A DNA stretch of 64,000 bases from Clostridium sp. (GTDB taxonomy: Bacteria > Bacillota_I > Bacilli_A > RF39 > UBA660): positions 992,001 through 1,056,000 of the forward strand of contig CP091739.1 of assembly GCA_022010095.1 (NCBI GenBank). The letters are read 5' to 3'. A program made the position numbers and the translations under genes. Below are positions 1 to 11,030 of this stretch, piece after piece. Position 1 is the first letter of the stretch; every line of letters starts with the position of its first letter. A model generated the notes under the pieces. That model did not search any database. It was not told the DNA's origin and was given only the letters and a program-made list of their open reading frames with translations.

Positions 1-120
1 AAATTGTATATAAATTTTTAAAATAATCTTCTATTTGCATTCTATCCATATCTATCTTATCTCCAAAATTATTTTTATCATAAATTATTTATTATGTTAA
101 CTTAATTTTTTTCATTTTTT

Positions 121-279
121 ATGTCAACTTATCAACATTGTATTAACATTTTATGTCAACTTATCAACAAGTTATCCACAATTAAAGTTTACATAATATA
201 TTAAAATTGTTGATATTGTGGATAACTCATTCTTTCATAGTAATTATCGATAAAAAAATTGTTTACAAATTGTGAATAA
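121..279. other. oriC: oriC, dnaA-upstream DnaA-box cluster
   Basis: Two perfect DnaA boxes are visible: TTATCCACA at 172-180 and its reverse complement TGTGGATAA at 217-225. One-mismatch boxes lie at 129-137 and 161-169 (TTATCAACA) and 271-279 (TGTGAATAA, minus). A 16-base direct repeat (TGTCAACTTATCAACA at 122-137 and 154-169) carries two of the boxes. The first 380 bases hold no gene, and 1-120 shows nothing beyond AT-rich sequence. Position just before dnaA matches the upstream half of Bacillus-type two-part origins. Confidence 0.9.
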
Positions 280-313
280 GTTGTTAATATAAGTGTTAAT
301 AAATTTTTTTGTT

Positions 314-341
314 TTGACATTAAAAAAAGTTGATTTATAAT
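314..341 (+). promoter_or_regulatory. dnaA promoter
   Basis: TTGACA (314-319) and TATAAT (336-341) are separated by 16 bases and sit about 40 bases before the dnaA start. They lie next to the DnaA-box cluster, which would allow the autoregulation known for dnaA. Confidence 0.75.
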
Positions 342-380
342 TTTTAGTTAGAAAGACAAAAAAAGAAAGGAGAAATGCAT

Positions 381-1788
381 ATGAATGTTGAAGATATATG
401 GACAGATTTTTTTATCTAAAAATCAAATCAAAAAGTATCACTCATGTCATATAACTATATCTTTAAAGACTTAAAGATACATTCATATGATGATAGTAAG
501 ATAATTATTATTGTTCCAAACAATGAATTATTGCTTCAAAAATATAACTAAAAAAACTATAATACACTTATAGAAGACACACTAAATGATATAACTAATG
601 ACACATGTACAATTGAATATGTCTTTCAAAAAGATATCGAAAAACTTACTAAAAAAGAGAAAAAGCCAGTTATAATTGAAGAAAACATTGAAGATGACTT
701 TAATGATTTAAAAAAACTACACATATTCAAGTAACTTTAACCCAAGACATACATTTGATACATTTATAGTAGGAGATTCAAACAAGCTTGCATATGGAAC
801 AGCACTTGCAGTTGCACAAAATCCAGGTAAACTATATAATCCATATTTTATATATGCAAAAAGTGGACTTGGAAAAACACATCTTATGCATGCAATCGGT
901 AATTATATTGTTACACATTCAGATAAAAAAGTACTTTATATAACAGCAGAACAATTCACAAATGACTATAGAGCAATTATAAATACTAAAAAAATAAATA
1001 TGATAATAATATTTCATACCTAGAAGCATTTAGAGAAAAATATAGAAATGTTGATGTATTAATGATTGATGATATTCAATTTTTTTAGATAATAAAGTCA
1101 AATCACAAATGGAATTTACTAACACATTCAATAGCTTATATGAACATGAAAAAAACAAATTATAATCGCATCAGATACTTCTATTAATGACTATAAATTA
1201 TTAGAAGAAAGGCTTAAAAACAAGGTTTAGATGGGGTCTTACTGAATCAATAAATCCACCTGATATTGACCTTAAAAAAAGAATATAATTAAGAATAAAA
1301 TCATGGTATATAACTTTGATTTAGATATCAAAGATGAAGTAGTAGAATATATCGCAAGTAATTGTGGAAGTAGTATTAGAGATTTAGAAGGTTCAATAAC
1401 AAGAATAGTAGCATATAAAGCAACATTTAATATACCTGAAGTAACACTTGATATAGCAAAAGAAGCATTACAGGAATTTGTGTCAAAAACAGTATATAGA
1501 ACTAATTCAGTAAGTAAAATAATTGATATAGTTGCTAAATACTTTGGCCTTGAATCATCGATGTTAAAAGGAAAAATGAAAAAAAAGAATGTTACAGATG
1601 CAAGAGCTATCGCAATGTATTTAAGTAGAATAATGACTGATGAAAGTTTGCAGAGAATAGGGCTTGAATTTGGAGGTAGAGATCATTCAACAGTTATATA
1701 TTCACATGAAAAAATATCAAATGAACTTAAGACAAATGTTAAACTTCAAGAAGAAATAAAAACATTAAAGGAGAAGATATGTGAATAA
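381..1788 (+). CDS. dnaA: chromosomal replication initiator DnaA
   Basis: DnaA binds the 9-mer boxes on both sides of its own gene and opens oriC. The start is ATG 381 after AAAGGAG; an in-frame ATG lies at 375. The AAA+ core is clear in pieces: NFNPRHTFDTFIVGDSN near 735-780 and the Walker A stretch SGLGKTHLMHAIG near 854-900. Domain IV at 1303-1788 is unbroken and ends with the DNA-binding signature GGRDHSTVIYSHEKI. The frame breaks at several A/T runs (for example near 411, 548, 720, 1085 and 1150), which I read as sequencing error because conserved residues continue. Length (about 455 codons after correction) is normal. Confidence 0.96.
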
Positions 1789-1797
1789 CCTAACAAG

Positions 1798-1888
1798 TTA
1801 TCAACATATTAACAACGATAAGTTTACATAAAAATGTAGGTTTTATCGAACTATAAATGAGTTATCAACAATATTAACACTCTATAAT
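1798..1888 (+). promoter_or_regulatory. dnaA-dnaN intergenic DnaA boxes and dnaN promoter
   Basis: TTATCAACA boxes occur at 1798-1806 and 1862-1870, with a TATAAT at 1883-1888 before the dnaN Shine-Dalgarno AAGGAGG. In Bacillus the second half of the origin (incC, with the unwinding region) lies in this same gap. I infer the same here from boxes and position; the unwinding element itself is not identified. Confidence 0.65.
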
Positions 1889-1930
1889 AGTAATAAATAT
1901 ATAAAAGAAAAAGGAGGAAAGAAAATTATT

Positions 1931-3063
1931 ATGAAAAATGTTAATAGAAAAAAATATTATTAATGGAAGGACTAAATTGTGTAAGTAAAGCACTATCTAC
2001 AAGAAATATAATTCCTGTACTAAATGGTATTAAATTTGAACTAACAAAAGATGGTTTATATTTAACAGCTACAGACAATGATATTACAATTCAAACATTT
2101 ATTGATAAAAAAAGAGATATAAAAAGCATAGATGAAGTAGGTTGTACTATTATATATGGTAAAACATTACTAAATACTATAAGTAAATTACAAAAATACA
2201 AACATACTAGTTGAAAACTTTGAAAATAATGAAGTATCATTTAAGACAGAAAGCGGTGGAATATATGACTTCCCATGTTTCAATCAAGAAGATTTCCCTA
2301 ATATAAAATTAGAAGAAGTTAAAAGTCCTATCAAACTAGATGGTCAAAAAAATTTAAGGAAATAGTTAACAAAACATCATTTGCATGTTCACTTCAAGAA
2401 AGTAGACCATTACTTACTGGTGTTAATATAAAGTTAATAGGTGATATATTTGAATGTGTAGCTACAGATTCATATAGACTATCAAAAAGAAACAATAAAA
2501 ATTAAATGATATATATAGTGAAAATGTTAATATGGTTATACCAGCAAGAAACATTAATGAACTTGTTAAAACAATAGGTAGCGAATCTGAATTAGAAATA
2601 CACGTATTCCCAAACAAAGCTTTATTTAAATTTGATAATATAATATTCCAAACATCATTATTAAATGGAACATATCCAAATACAGATAATTCAATTCCAA
2701 AAGAATTTAAACATAAAATCAAAGCTAATTTAAAAGATTTATATAGTTTGTTAGATACAGCATCATCATTAACTCAATCAAAAGATAAAAACATCGTAGA
2801 TATGGAAGTAAATGGTAATGACTTAATAATAAGAGCTGCTAGCACAGAGGGAAAAGGCAAAGATAAAATAAATATTACAAATGAGACAGAAAATGATATA
2901 AAAATATCTTTCAGTGTTAAATACATGATGGAAGCATTAAAAAGTATTTACAAAGGAAGAAATATATATACTATTAAATGGAGAAATTAATCCAATAATA
3001 CTAAAAAGAAATAGGAAATGAAGAATTAATTGAATTAATTTTTACCAATGAAAAACATACTAA
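1931..3063 (+). CDS. dnaN: DNA polymerase III sliding clamp, beta subunit
   Basis: The clamp tethers the replicative polymerase to DNA. After frame correction the protein starts MKMLIEKNIIMEGLNCVSKA and continues STRNIIPVLNGIKFEL, the first clamp domain. The segment at 2532-2990 holds domains 2 and 3. The natural end is ELIELILPMKTY with TAA at 3061-3063, the usual clamp C-terminus (LPMR-like); the apparent stop at 2990 follows a frame slip. About 370 codons. It follows dnaA as in most bacteria and is closed by a terminator that overlaps its stop. Confidence 0.95.
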
Positions 3064-3087
3064 AAAAACGAAGAAATTCGTTTTTTT
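3062..3087 (+). terminator. dnaN terminator
   Basis: An 11-bp stem AAAAAAACGAA / TTCGTTTTTTT with a GAAA tetraloop. It overlaps the dnaN stop codon and ends in seven Ts. Confidence 0.85.
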
Positions 3088-3095
3088 AATACAAA

Positions 3096-3162
3096 AAAAT
3101 TAATTTTTTTACAAAAATTCGACATATTTCGACAAAATTCGACAAATAGTTTGTGCTATGAT
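3096..3162 (+). promoter_or_regulatory. comK control region: AT-box, three TTCGACA boxes, extended -10
   Basis: TTCGACA occurs at 3118-3124, 3128-3134 and 3138-3144, a 10-base period, so the copies lie on one face of the helix. Each is the reverse complement of TGTCGAA, the core Spo0A box. Upstream, 3096-3108 fits the ComK AT-box pattern AAAA-N5-TTTT, although that is cheap in such AT-rich DNA. TG-C-TATGAT (3154-3162) is an extended -10 without a good -35, typical of activator-dependent promoters. In B. subtilis both Spo0A~P and ComK bind the comK promoter. Confidence 0.6.
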
Positions 3163-3197
3163 AGGAGCAATTAAAAAAAGAAAGGGGGGAAATATAA

Positions 3198-3659
3198 TGA
3201 ATTATGAAATCACATATGATACCCAAGTTATAGCACCTATCGATAGTGAAACATCAAGAGTTATTGAAACAGAAGCGGAATATATTGTTAATAATCCACC
3301 ATTAAATATTCTTGAATATAGTTGTGAATACTTTGGTAGTTCATATGAAGGAAGGAAAGAGGGAACTAAGAAACTCCTTGGCATAACACATAAGTCACCA
3401 ATAGTAGTAGAAGAAAGCAGAAAAATAATCTTTTTTTCCCAACAACTTCAGCAGAAAAATGAAAAAAATGTGTATGGATTAATTTAGAAAAAAATCGATA
3501 AATATTACAAACTTGATCCTAAAAAGATCAACAATAGTATTTAAAAAAATGGCGATTTAATAGAATTAGACATATCATATGGTTCACTTACAAATCAAAT
3601 TTTTAAGAGCTAGCAGATTAAAAATTTCTACTAGATCAAAGAATATTAAAAAAAGATAA
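3198..3659 (+). CDS. comK: ComK-family competence transcription factor
   Basis: ComK activates DNA-uptake genes and its own promoter in Bacilli. The start ATG 3198 follows AAGGGGGGA. The protein shows the ComK core: IVNNPPLNILEYSCEYFGSS, then YEGRKEGTKKLLGITHKSPI, then the Leu/Phe-Pro-Thr strand near 3430-3445 after a frame slip, and near the end ISYGSLTNQ and RASRLKISTRS. B. subtilis ComK has closely matching segments (FFGSSYAGRKAGT, ISHKPPI). About 152 codons, slightly shorter at the C-terminus than Bacillus ComK. It sits between dnaN and recF, where Bacillus has yaaA. Frame slips occur at about 3437 and 3488. Function is inferred from the family. Confidence 0.85.
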
Positions 3660-3684
3660 TATAAATTAAAAATTATCTTTTTTT
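3648..3684 (+). terminator. comK terminator
   Basis: A 13-bp perfect stem AAAAAAAGATAAT / ATTATCTTTTTTT with an 11-base loop. The comK TAA stop (3657-3659) lies inside the 5' arm. Confidence 0.8.
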
Positions 3685-3763
3685 ATGCACTCAATTATGT
3701 TATAATTATATTGTCGTGTAGGTGTACTATAATACATGAAAAAAATCAAAAAAGGGGGGTTAA

Positions 3764-4896
3764 ATGAAGTTTAAACATGAATATTACAAAAAAATTGAGC
3801 TTATGAATTTTTAGAAATTATACTAAAAAGACCTTCGATAATTTTTTTCAAATTTAAACATCATTATTGGTAAGAATGGAATTGGTAAAAACAAGTATTA
3901 TAGAATCCATTTATTTAGGAAGTTTAGCAAAAATCTTTTTAAAAATAAATAATGAATTGTCAATAATAAAAAGAAGGAAAGGACTTTTTTTAGAATAAAA
4001 AGTCTATTATTTTTGATTATGGACCTAAAAAAATCTTGAAATATTTTTTTAGACAAGTTTGGTAAAAAAAGACAAAGATTAATTCACAACCCCAAAGAAA
4101 AATTAAGCAATTTTTATCTCTCAATATAGGATAATAATGCTTTCTCCAGATGAGTTAAAGTTAATTAAATCATCACCAAACACTAGAAGAAACTATTTGA
4201 ATATTCAATTATCACAATTACATAAAAGAATACATGCATTACTTAAATAATTACACAAATCTTATCAAAAAAATAAGAATTATTATTTAAAAGGAAAATG
4301 ATGTTAAATAGCAATTTAGATAGTAGATATTTAGATGTATTAGATGAAAAAAATAGTTGAGAATGGTATGAAAATATATGAATATCGAAATAATTATATA
4401 AACCTTATCAACAATAGTATCAATGATATATTTAAAAAAATTATATCAATAAACAATTAATTGAAATCAAATATGAATCAGATTATTCAGTGAATGATAA
4501 AGAAAAAAATTAATAAATATTTTTAAGAAAAAAATAGAAATAAAGAAATAAATATAGGAATGACAAACTATGGTATACACCGAGATGATTTTTACTTTTT
4601 TTATCAAAAATGGTAATAATTCTAAAGATTATAGTTCACAGGGGATACAAAAATTAATAGTTCTAGCTATGAAATTAGCGGAAGTAAAGATATTTATAGA
4701 AAACTACGATATTAAACCAATTTTTATTACTAGATGATTTGTTTAGTGAACTTGATGAAAAAAACAGAAATAATATATTTAAATCATTAGATAAAAACAT
4801 ACAAGTATTCATCACAACTACAGACTTAAAGAATATTAATAAGAGGATAGTTGAAAAAAAGCAAAAATATATAATTTAGATGAGAAGGAGAATTAA
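3764..4896 (+). CDS. recF: DNA replication and repair protein RecF
   Basis: RecF is an SMC-like ATPase that loads RecA at gaps with RecO and RecR. The start ATG 3764 follows GGGGGG. Pieces read LMNFRNYTKKTFDNFSN, then the Walker A IIIGKNGIGKTSIIESIYLG near 3860-3915, then near the end the ABC signature and Walker B region LLLDDLFSELDEKN (about 4725-4765) and VFITTTDLKNI. The stop TAA 4894-4896 touches the gyrB ATG, so the two are translationally coupled. This is the most heavily frame-broken gene here (over ten slips), but all landmarks are in order and length is normal (about 370). Confidence 0.93.
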
Positions 4897-6819
<1,923 letters not shown>

Positions 6820-6831
6820 TAGGAGGATGAA

Positions 6832-9306
6832 ATGGATAGAATAGTACAAAAATAATATAGTAAAAGAAGTAAAAGATTCATTTTTAGATTATTCTATGAG
6901 CGTTATAGTTGCAAGAGCTATACCAGATTTAAGAGATGGACTTAAACCAGTTCACAGAAGAATCTTATATTCAATGTATGAATCAGGCTATACTCCAGAT
7001 AAACAACACAGAAAATGTGCAAGAATTGTCGGAGATGTAATGGGAAAATATCACCCACATGGTGACTCATCTATTTACGAAGCTATGGTAAGAATGGCAC
7101 AAGATTTCAGTTATAGATATATGCTTGTTGATGGCCATGGAAACTTCGGTAACATGGATGGCGATGGAGCAGCCGCAATGCGTTATACAGAAGCAAGACT
7201 TGCTAAAGTAAGTTTAGAGTTATTAAGAGATATAAACAAAGATACAGTAGATTTTATACCAAACTTTGATGAAACTGAAAAAGAACCAGTAGTAATTCCA
7301 AGTAGATTTCCAAATATTTTAGTAAATGGAACAATGGGTATTGCAGTAGGTATGGCAACAAATATTCCTCCACATAATTTAGGTGAAGTTATTGATGGTT
7401 GTATTGCATATATAGATAATCCACAAATAACAGTCGATGAAATGATGCAATACATAAAAGGTCCTGATTTCCCAACAGGTGCAATAATTCTAGGAAGTAG
7501 TGGTATTAAAAAAGCCTATGAAACAGGTAGAGGAACAATAACTATAAGATGTAAGGCTGAAATAGAAGAAACAAATAATAAACATAGAATAGTTATTACT
7601 GAAATTCCATACGGAGTAAATACATTAGAATTAAAAAAATAGAATTGCGGAGTTAGTTAGAGATAAAAATTTTTGGATGGTATCGCAGATTATCATGAAG
7701 AAACAAACATTGAAAAATGGCGTAAAAAAATCGTTATTACACTAAAAAAAGAAGCAAACGCAAATGTAGTATTAAATAACTTATATAAACATACTCAACT
7801 ACAATCAACATTTGGAATTATATTCTTAATGTTAGATCAAGGTCAACCAAGAACATTAGGAATTGTTGATATCATTTCTAAATATATTGATTATCAAAGG
7901 GAAATAATTATTAGAAGAACTAAATTTGATTTAGCAAAAGCAGAAGCAAGAGCACATATTTTAGAAGGTTATAAAATAGCACTAGATCACATTGACGATA
8001 TTATTAAAATTATCAAAGAAAGCGAAAGTGATGTACTTGCTAAACAAAGATTAATCGAAAAATATAGATTCAGCGAAATACAAGCAGATGCAATACTTGA
8101 ATTAAAAATTAAGAAGATTAACAGGATTAGAAAGAGAAAAAAATAGAAGAAGAATTAGCTAATATATTAAAAATTAATTGAAGAATATAAGTCAATTTTT
8201 AGCTAGTGAACAAAAAAAGTATTAGAAATAATTAAGAATGAAATGCTTGAGATTAAAAGAGAAAAATATGGTGATGAGAGAAGAACAAAAAGATAGATAA
8301 TACAGCAATAGAGTACATTGAAGATGAATCATTAATACCTCAAGAAGATATAATAATAACATTAACAAATAAAAAAATTATATTAAGAGAATACCAAAAG
8401 ACACATACAAAGTTCAAAATCGTGGTGGCGTTGGAATAAAAGGTATGACTACAACAGAAGAAGATTTTGTTGAACAAATAATATCTTTAAATACTCACGA
8501 TTATATATTATTCTTCTCAAATAAAGGAAAAAGTATATAGATTAAAAAGGATACAAAGATTCCAGAATATTCAAGGACAGCAAAAGGATTACCAATTGTT
8601 AACTTATTATCATTAGAAAAAAAGATGAAAAAATCAATACAATGATAACAATAAATGAAAAAAAGAAACGTACAAATGTTTGCTTTTTTTAGTACAAAAA
8701 AATGGCTTAGTAAAAAGAACTTTAATTAGTGAATTTGATAATATTAGACAAAGTGGAAAAATAGCTATAACTCTAAAAAGACAACGATGAATTAATATCA
8801 GTAAGAAAAAAACAACAGGACAAGATCAAATATTCATGTGTTCATCCAATGGAAGAATGGCTAGATTCGATGAAGAAGAAATTAGAATAATGGGAAGAAC
8901 AGCATCCGGAGTTAGAGGAATTAATTTAAAAGATGATATATGTGTTGGTACTGAAGTATCAGAGCCAGGAAAAATGCTATTAGTTGTAACAGAAAATGGT
9001 TACGGTAAAAAAACAACGATGGATGAATATAGAGAAACTAAAAGAGGAAGTAAAGGAGTTAAAACATTAAATATAACAGAAAAAAATGGAAGAATAGTTG
9101 GATTCAAATCAACAGATAATGGAAAAGATTTAATGATAATAACTGAAAATGGAATAATTATTAGAATGTCAGTAGATGCAATATCACAAATGGGTAGAGT
9201 AACAAAAGGAGTAAGATTAATCAACCTAAAAGATAATAATAGAGTAGCTTCTATATCAATACTAGATAAAGAAGAAATTGAAGAAGATAATTCAACTGAA
9301 GAATAA
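6832..9306 (+). CDS. gyrA: DNA gyrase subunit A
   Basis: This is the DNA-cleaving half of gyrase. The start ATG 6832 follows AGGAGGATGAA. The catalytic Tyr is TAT 7184-7186 in [10 protein letters not shown]. The quinolone-determining stretch [12 protein letters not shown] carries Ser and Glu, as in other sensitive Gram-positives. The C-terminal six-bladed domain covers about 8330-9300 and has a GyrA-box-like motif QNRGGVG near 8416 rather than the consensus QRRGGKG. About 820 codons. Frame slips occur near 6850, 7637, 8140, 8180-8300, 8385 and 8620-8810. A terminator that contains a parS site follows 7 bases after the stop. Confidence 0.97.
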
Positions 9307-9312
9307 TAAATT

Positions 9313-9343
9313 AAAAAGATGTTCCACGTGAAACATCTTTTTT
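9313..9343 (+). terminator. gyrA terminator containing a parS site
   Basis: An 11-bp stem AAAAAGATGTT / AACATCTTTTT with an 8-base loop (CCACGTGA), followed by Ts. The stem-loop is built on parS site 1, so one palindrome appears to serve both transcription termination and ParB binding. Confidence 0.7.
9320..9335. other. parS: parS site 1
   Basis: TGTTCCACGTGAAACA matches the B. subtilis parS consensus TGTTNCACGTGAAACA at every position. Confidence 0.9.
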
Positions 9344-9356
9344 CATGCAAAAAATT

Positions 9357-9370
9357 ATTTCCCGGGAAAT
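9357..9370. other. Noc-binding site (NBS)
   Basis: ATTTCCCGGGAAAT is an exact match to the 14-bp palindrome bound by the nucleoid-occlusion protein Noc of B. subtilis. By composition a chance copy of a palindrome with six G/C in this AT-rich DNA is very unlikely. It lies 22 bases from parS site 1. Whether a Noc protein is encoded cannot be seen in this window. Confidence 0.8.
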
Positions 9371-9411
9371 AAAAAAAATAAAAAGAAATCAAAACAAAAA
9401 GTTATTATCAA

Positions 9412-9427
9412 TGTTTCACGTGAAACA
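9412..9427. other. parS: parS site 2
   Basis: TGTTTCACGTGAAACA, the canonical symmetric parS sequence. Confidence 0.95.
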
Positions 9428-9609
9428 TAAGAATAAATATAATTAAAAAAATTATTAACAATTAATACAAAAGTAAATTAATTTTTAAAAATATATAGTA
9501 AAAAAATAAAAAAAGAAATTTAGAAAATAAAATCATAATCAGTACAAATAATCTTTTGATTCTTATAAAAAAATCAAAAATTAAAGATAAGCAAACGAGT
9601 TATTAACAA

Positions 9610-9625
9610 TGTTCCACGTGGAACA
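9610..9625. other. parS: parS site 3
   Basis: TGTTCCACGTGGAACA, a symmetric variant. The palindrome extends to 26 bp (9605-9630). Confidence 0.85.
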
Positions 9626-9756
9626 TTGTTTTTAAAAATAATAATATAAAATAAATAAAATATCTTTTTTTATATTAATGGAGAGAATAATAATAAATAA
9701 AAAAACATTATATTTATAAAAAAATAGTTAATATGCAATATAAGAACTATTAACAA

Positions 9757-9772
9757 TGTTCCACGTGGAACA
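9757..9772. other. parS: parS site 4
   Basis: TGTTCCACGTGGAACA with CAA/TTG flanks like those of sites 3, 6 and 8. Confidence 0.85.
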
Positions 9773-9915
9773 TTGAAATGAATTTTTTTGGATATTGAAA
9801 AAAATATTTGAGTATTAATAATCGCCTTAATAATTATTAATACAAAAAAATTATATTTAATATTACCAATTCATCAAACATAAAAAAATTAATTATTTAT
9901 TTGTACACATTGATA

Positions 9916-9931
9916 TGTTCCACGTGGAACG
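9916..9931. other. parS: parS site 5
   Basis: TGTTCCACGTGGAACG, differing from the other symmetric copies only in the last base. Confidence 0.75.
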
Positions 9932-10092
9932 TTACACCGAAAAAAACACTATTTGTTTTTAAAAAAACAATTAATTTTTATGTTATAACCATATGTAGGC
10001 AACGATTATATATATGAAATAATAACATTATCATGTATATAATTGGTCACAAATATTAATTTAATTAAATAAAAAAATAAATTTATCAACAA

Positions 10093-10108
10093 TGTTCCAC
10101 GTGGAACA
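10093..10108. other. parS: parS site 6
   Basis: TGTTCCACGTGGAACA with the shared extended flanks. Confidence 0.85.
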
Positions 10109-10200
10109 TTGAATCATAAACTATAGATAATAAATTAGTACTATTTGAAATTAATTAAACAAGAATTATCATAGCTAATAATTTATATAAATACAAATAA

Positions 10201-10216
10201 TCTTTCACGTGAAACA
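10201..10216. other. parS: parS site 7
   Basis: TCTTTCACGTGAAACA, one mismatch (second base) from the canonical site. Confidence 0.75.
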
Positions 10217-10378
10217 TAAGATAAAAATATAATTATAAAAAAATATCAATATTTAATATAAAACAAAAAAATTTATTTTTCAATAAGCATTAAACCAAAA
10301 AAATAAATTAAACAATTATAAACAAAAAGATTACAATTGTTTAAAAAAATATTTTTTTAGAAAAAAAGTTGTAAACAA

Positions 10379-10394
10379 TGTTCCACGTGGAACA
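10379..10394. other. parS: parS site 8
   Basis: TGTTCCACGTGGAACA with the shared extended flanks, about 60 bases before the SRP RNA. Confidence 0.85.
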
Positions 10395-10451
10395 TTGAAA
10401 TTTCTTTATAAAAAAATATTGTAAAATCATATGATATATGTTAACATATAT

Positions 10452-10526
10452 TTGTGCAACGAAGTTTAGCGAACCAGGTCAGAATTGGAAGATAGCAGCC
10501 TTAAGTGATTAACTTCGTGTGCACAT
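10452..10526 (+). ncRNA. ffs: signal recognition particle RNA (small type)
   Basis: The conserved SRP domain IV core is readable: ACCAGGTCAG at about 10473-10482, then the GGAA tetraloop and the AGCAGCC asymmetric-loop strand at about 10494-10500. The ends pair (GTGCA-CGAAGTT at 10454-10467 with AACTTCG-TGCAC at 10511-10524), giving one long hairpin of about 75 nt as in Mycoplasma-type 4.5S RNAs. In B. subtilis the SRP RNA gene (scr) lies between tadA and dnaX; here it precedes tadA. Confidence 0.9.
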
Positions 10527-10560
10527 TTTATTTATAACAAAATACGAAAAGGTGTTCGCT

Positions 10561-11008
10561 ATGAATATATCAAAGAGAGAAAAGTTATTAACAATTTTTA
10601 AATAAAAAAAGCAATAAAAGCATAATGAAGTACCAGTTTCATGCATAATTACAAAAGATGATAAAATTATATCAAAAGCATATAACAATAAAATAACAAA
10701 AGCATGATCCAACAGCACATGCTGAAATAATTGCGATAAGAAAAAGCAGCAAAGAAATTAAAAACATGGAATTTAAATGAATGCAGATTATATGTAACAT
10801 TATATCCATGCAAAAATGTGTCTAAATGTAATTAATGAAGCAAGAATTAAAGAAGTATATTATATTTTTAGATAATGAAAAAAAGAAATAAATAACAATG
10901 TTAAAAATTACAAAAAAAATAAATAGTGAAAAATGAATACTTTCAAGATGAATTAAAAAGGATTCTTTAAAAAAATTAAAAGGTAGTATAATAAAAAAAG
11001 AAATTTGA
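10561..11008 (+). CDS. tadA: tRNA-specific adenosine deaminase TadA
   Basis: TadA converts A34 to inosine in tRNA-Arg(ACG). The zinc and catalytic motifs are present: THAEI (near 10709-10725) and YPCKMCLN (near 10802-10830, split by a slip). The N-terminus reads MNISKREKLL, and NEVPVSCIITKDDKIISKAYN gives the first deaminase strand. ATG 10561 follows AAAGGTG. The end at TGA 11006-11008 is my best frame; several A-run slips make the last residues uncertain. About 145 codons, normal for the family. Confidence 0.9.
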
Positions 11009-11030
11009 TATAATTATTAAGGAGGGCGTT

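Larger units (their letters stand above)
9307..10451. other. gene-free centromere region between gyrA and ffs
   Basis: About 1.1 kb with no coding potential on either strand. It carries eight parS-type palindromes centred on CACGTG, spaced 90-200 bases apart, plus one Noc-box palindrome. Spacers are plain AT-rich sequence. Sites 3, 4, 6 and 8 share an extended palindrome with CA added on the left of the 16-mer and TG on the right. This is where ParB (Spo0J) is expected to load, a few kb from oriC. Confidence 0.85.
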
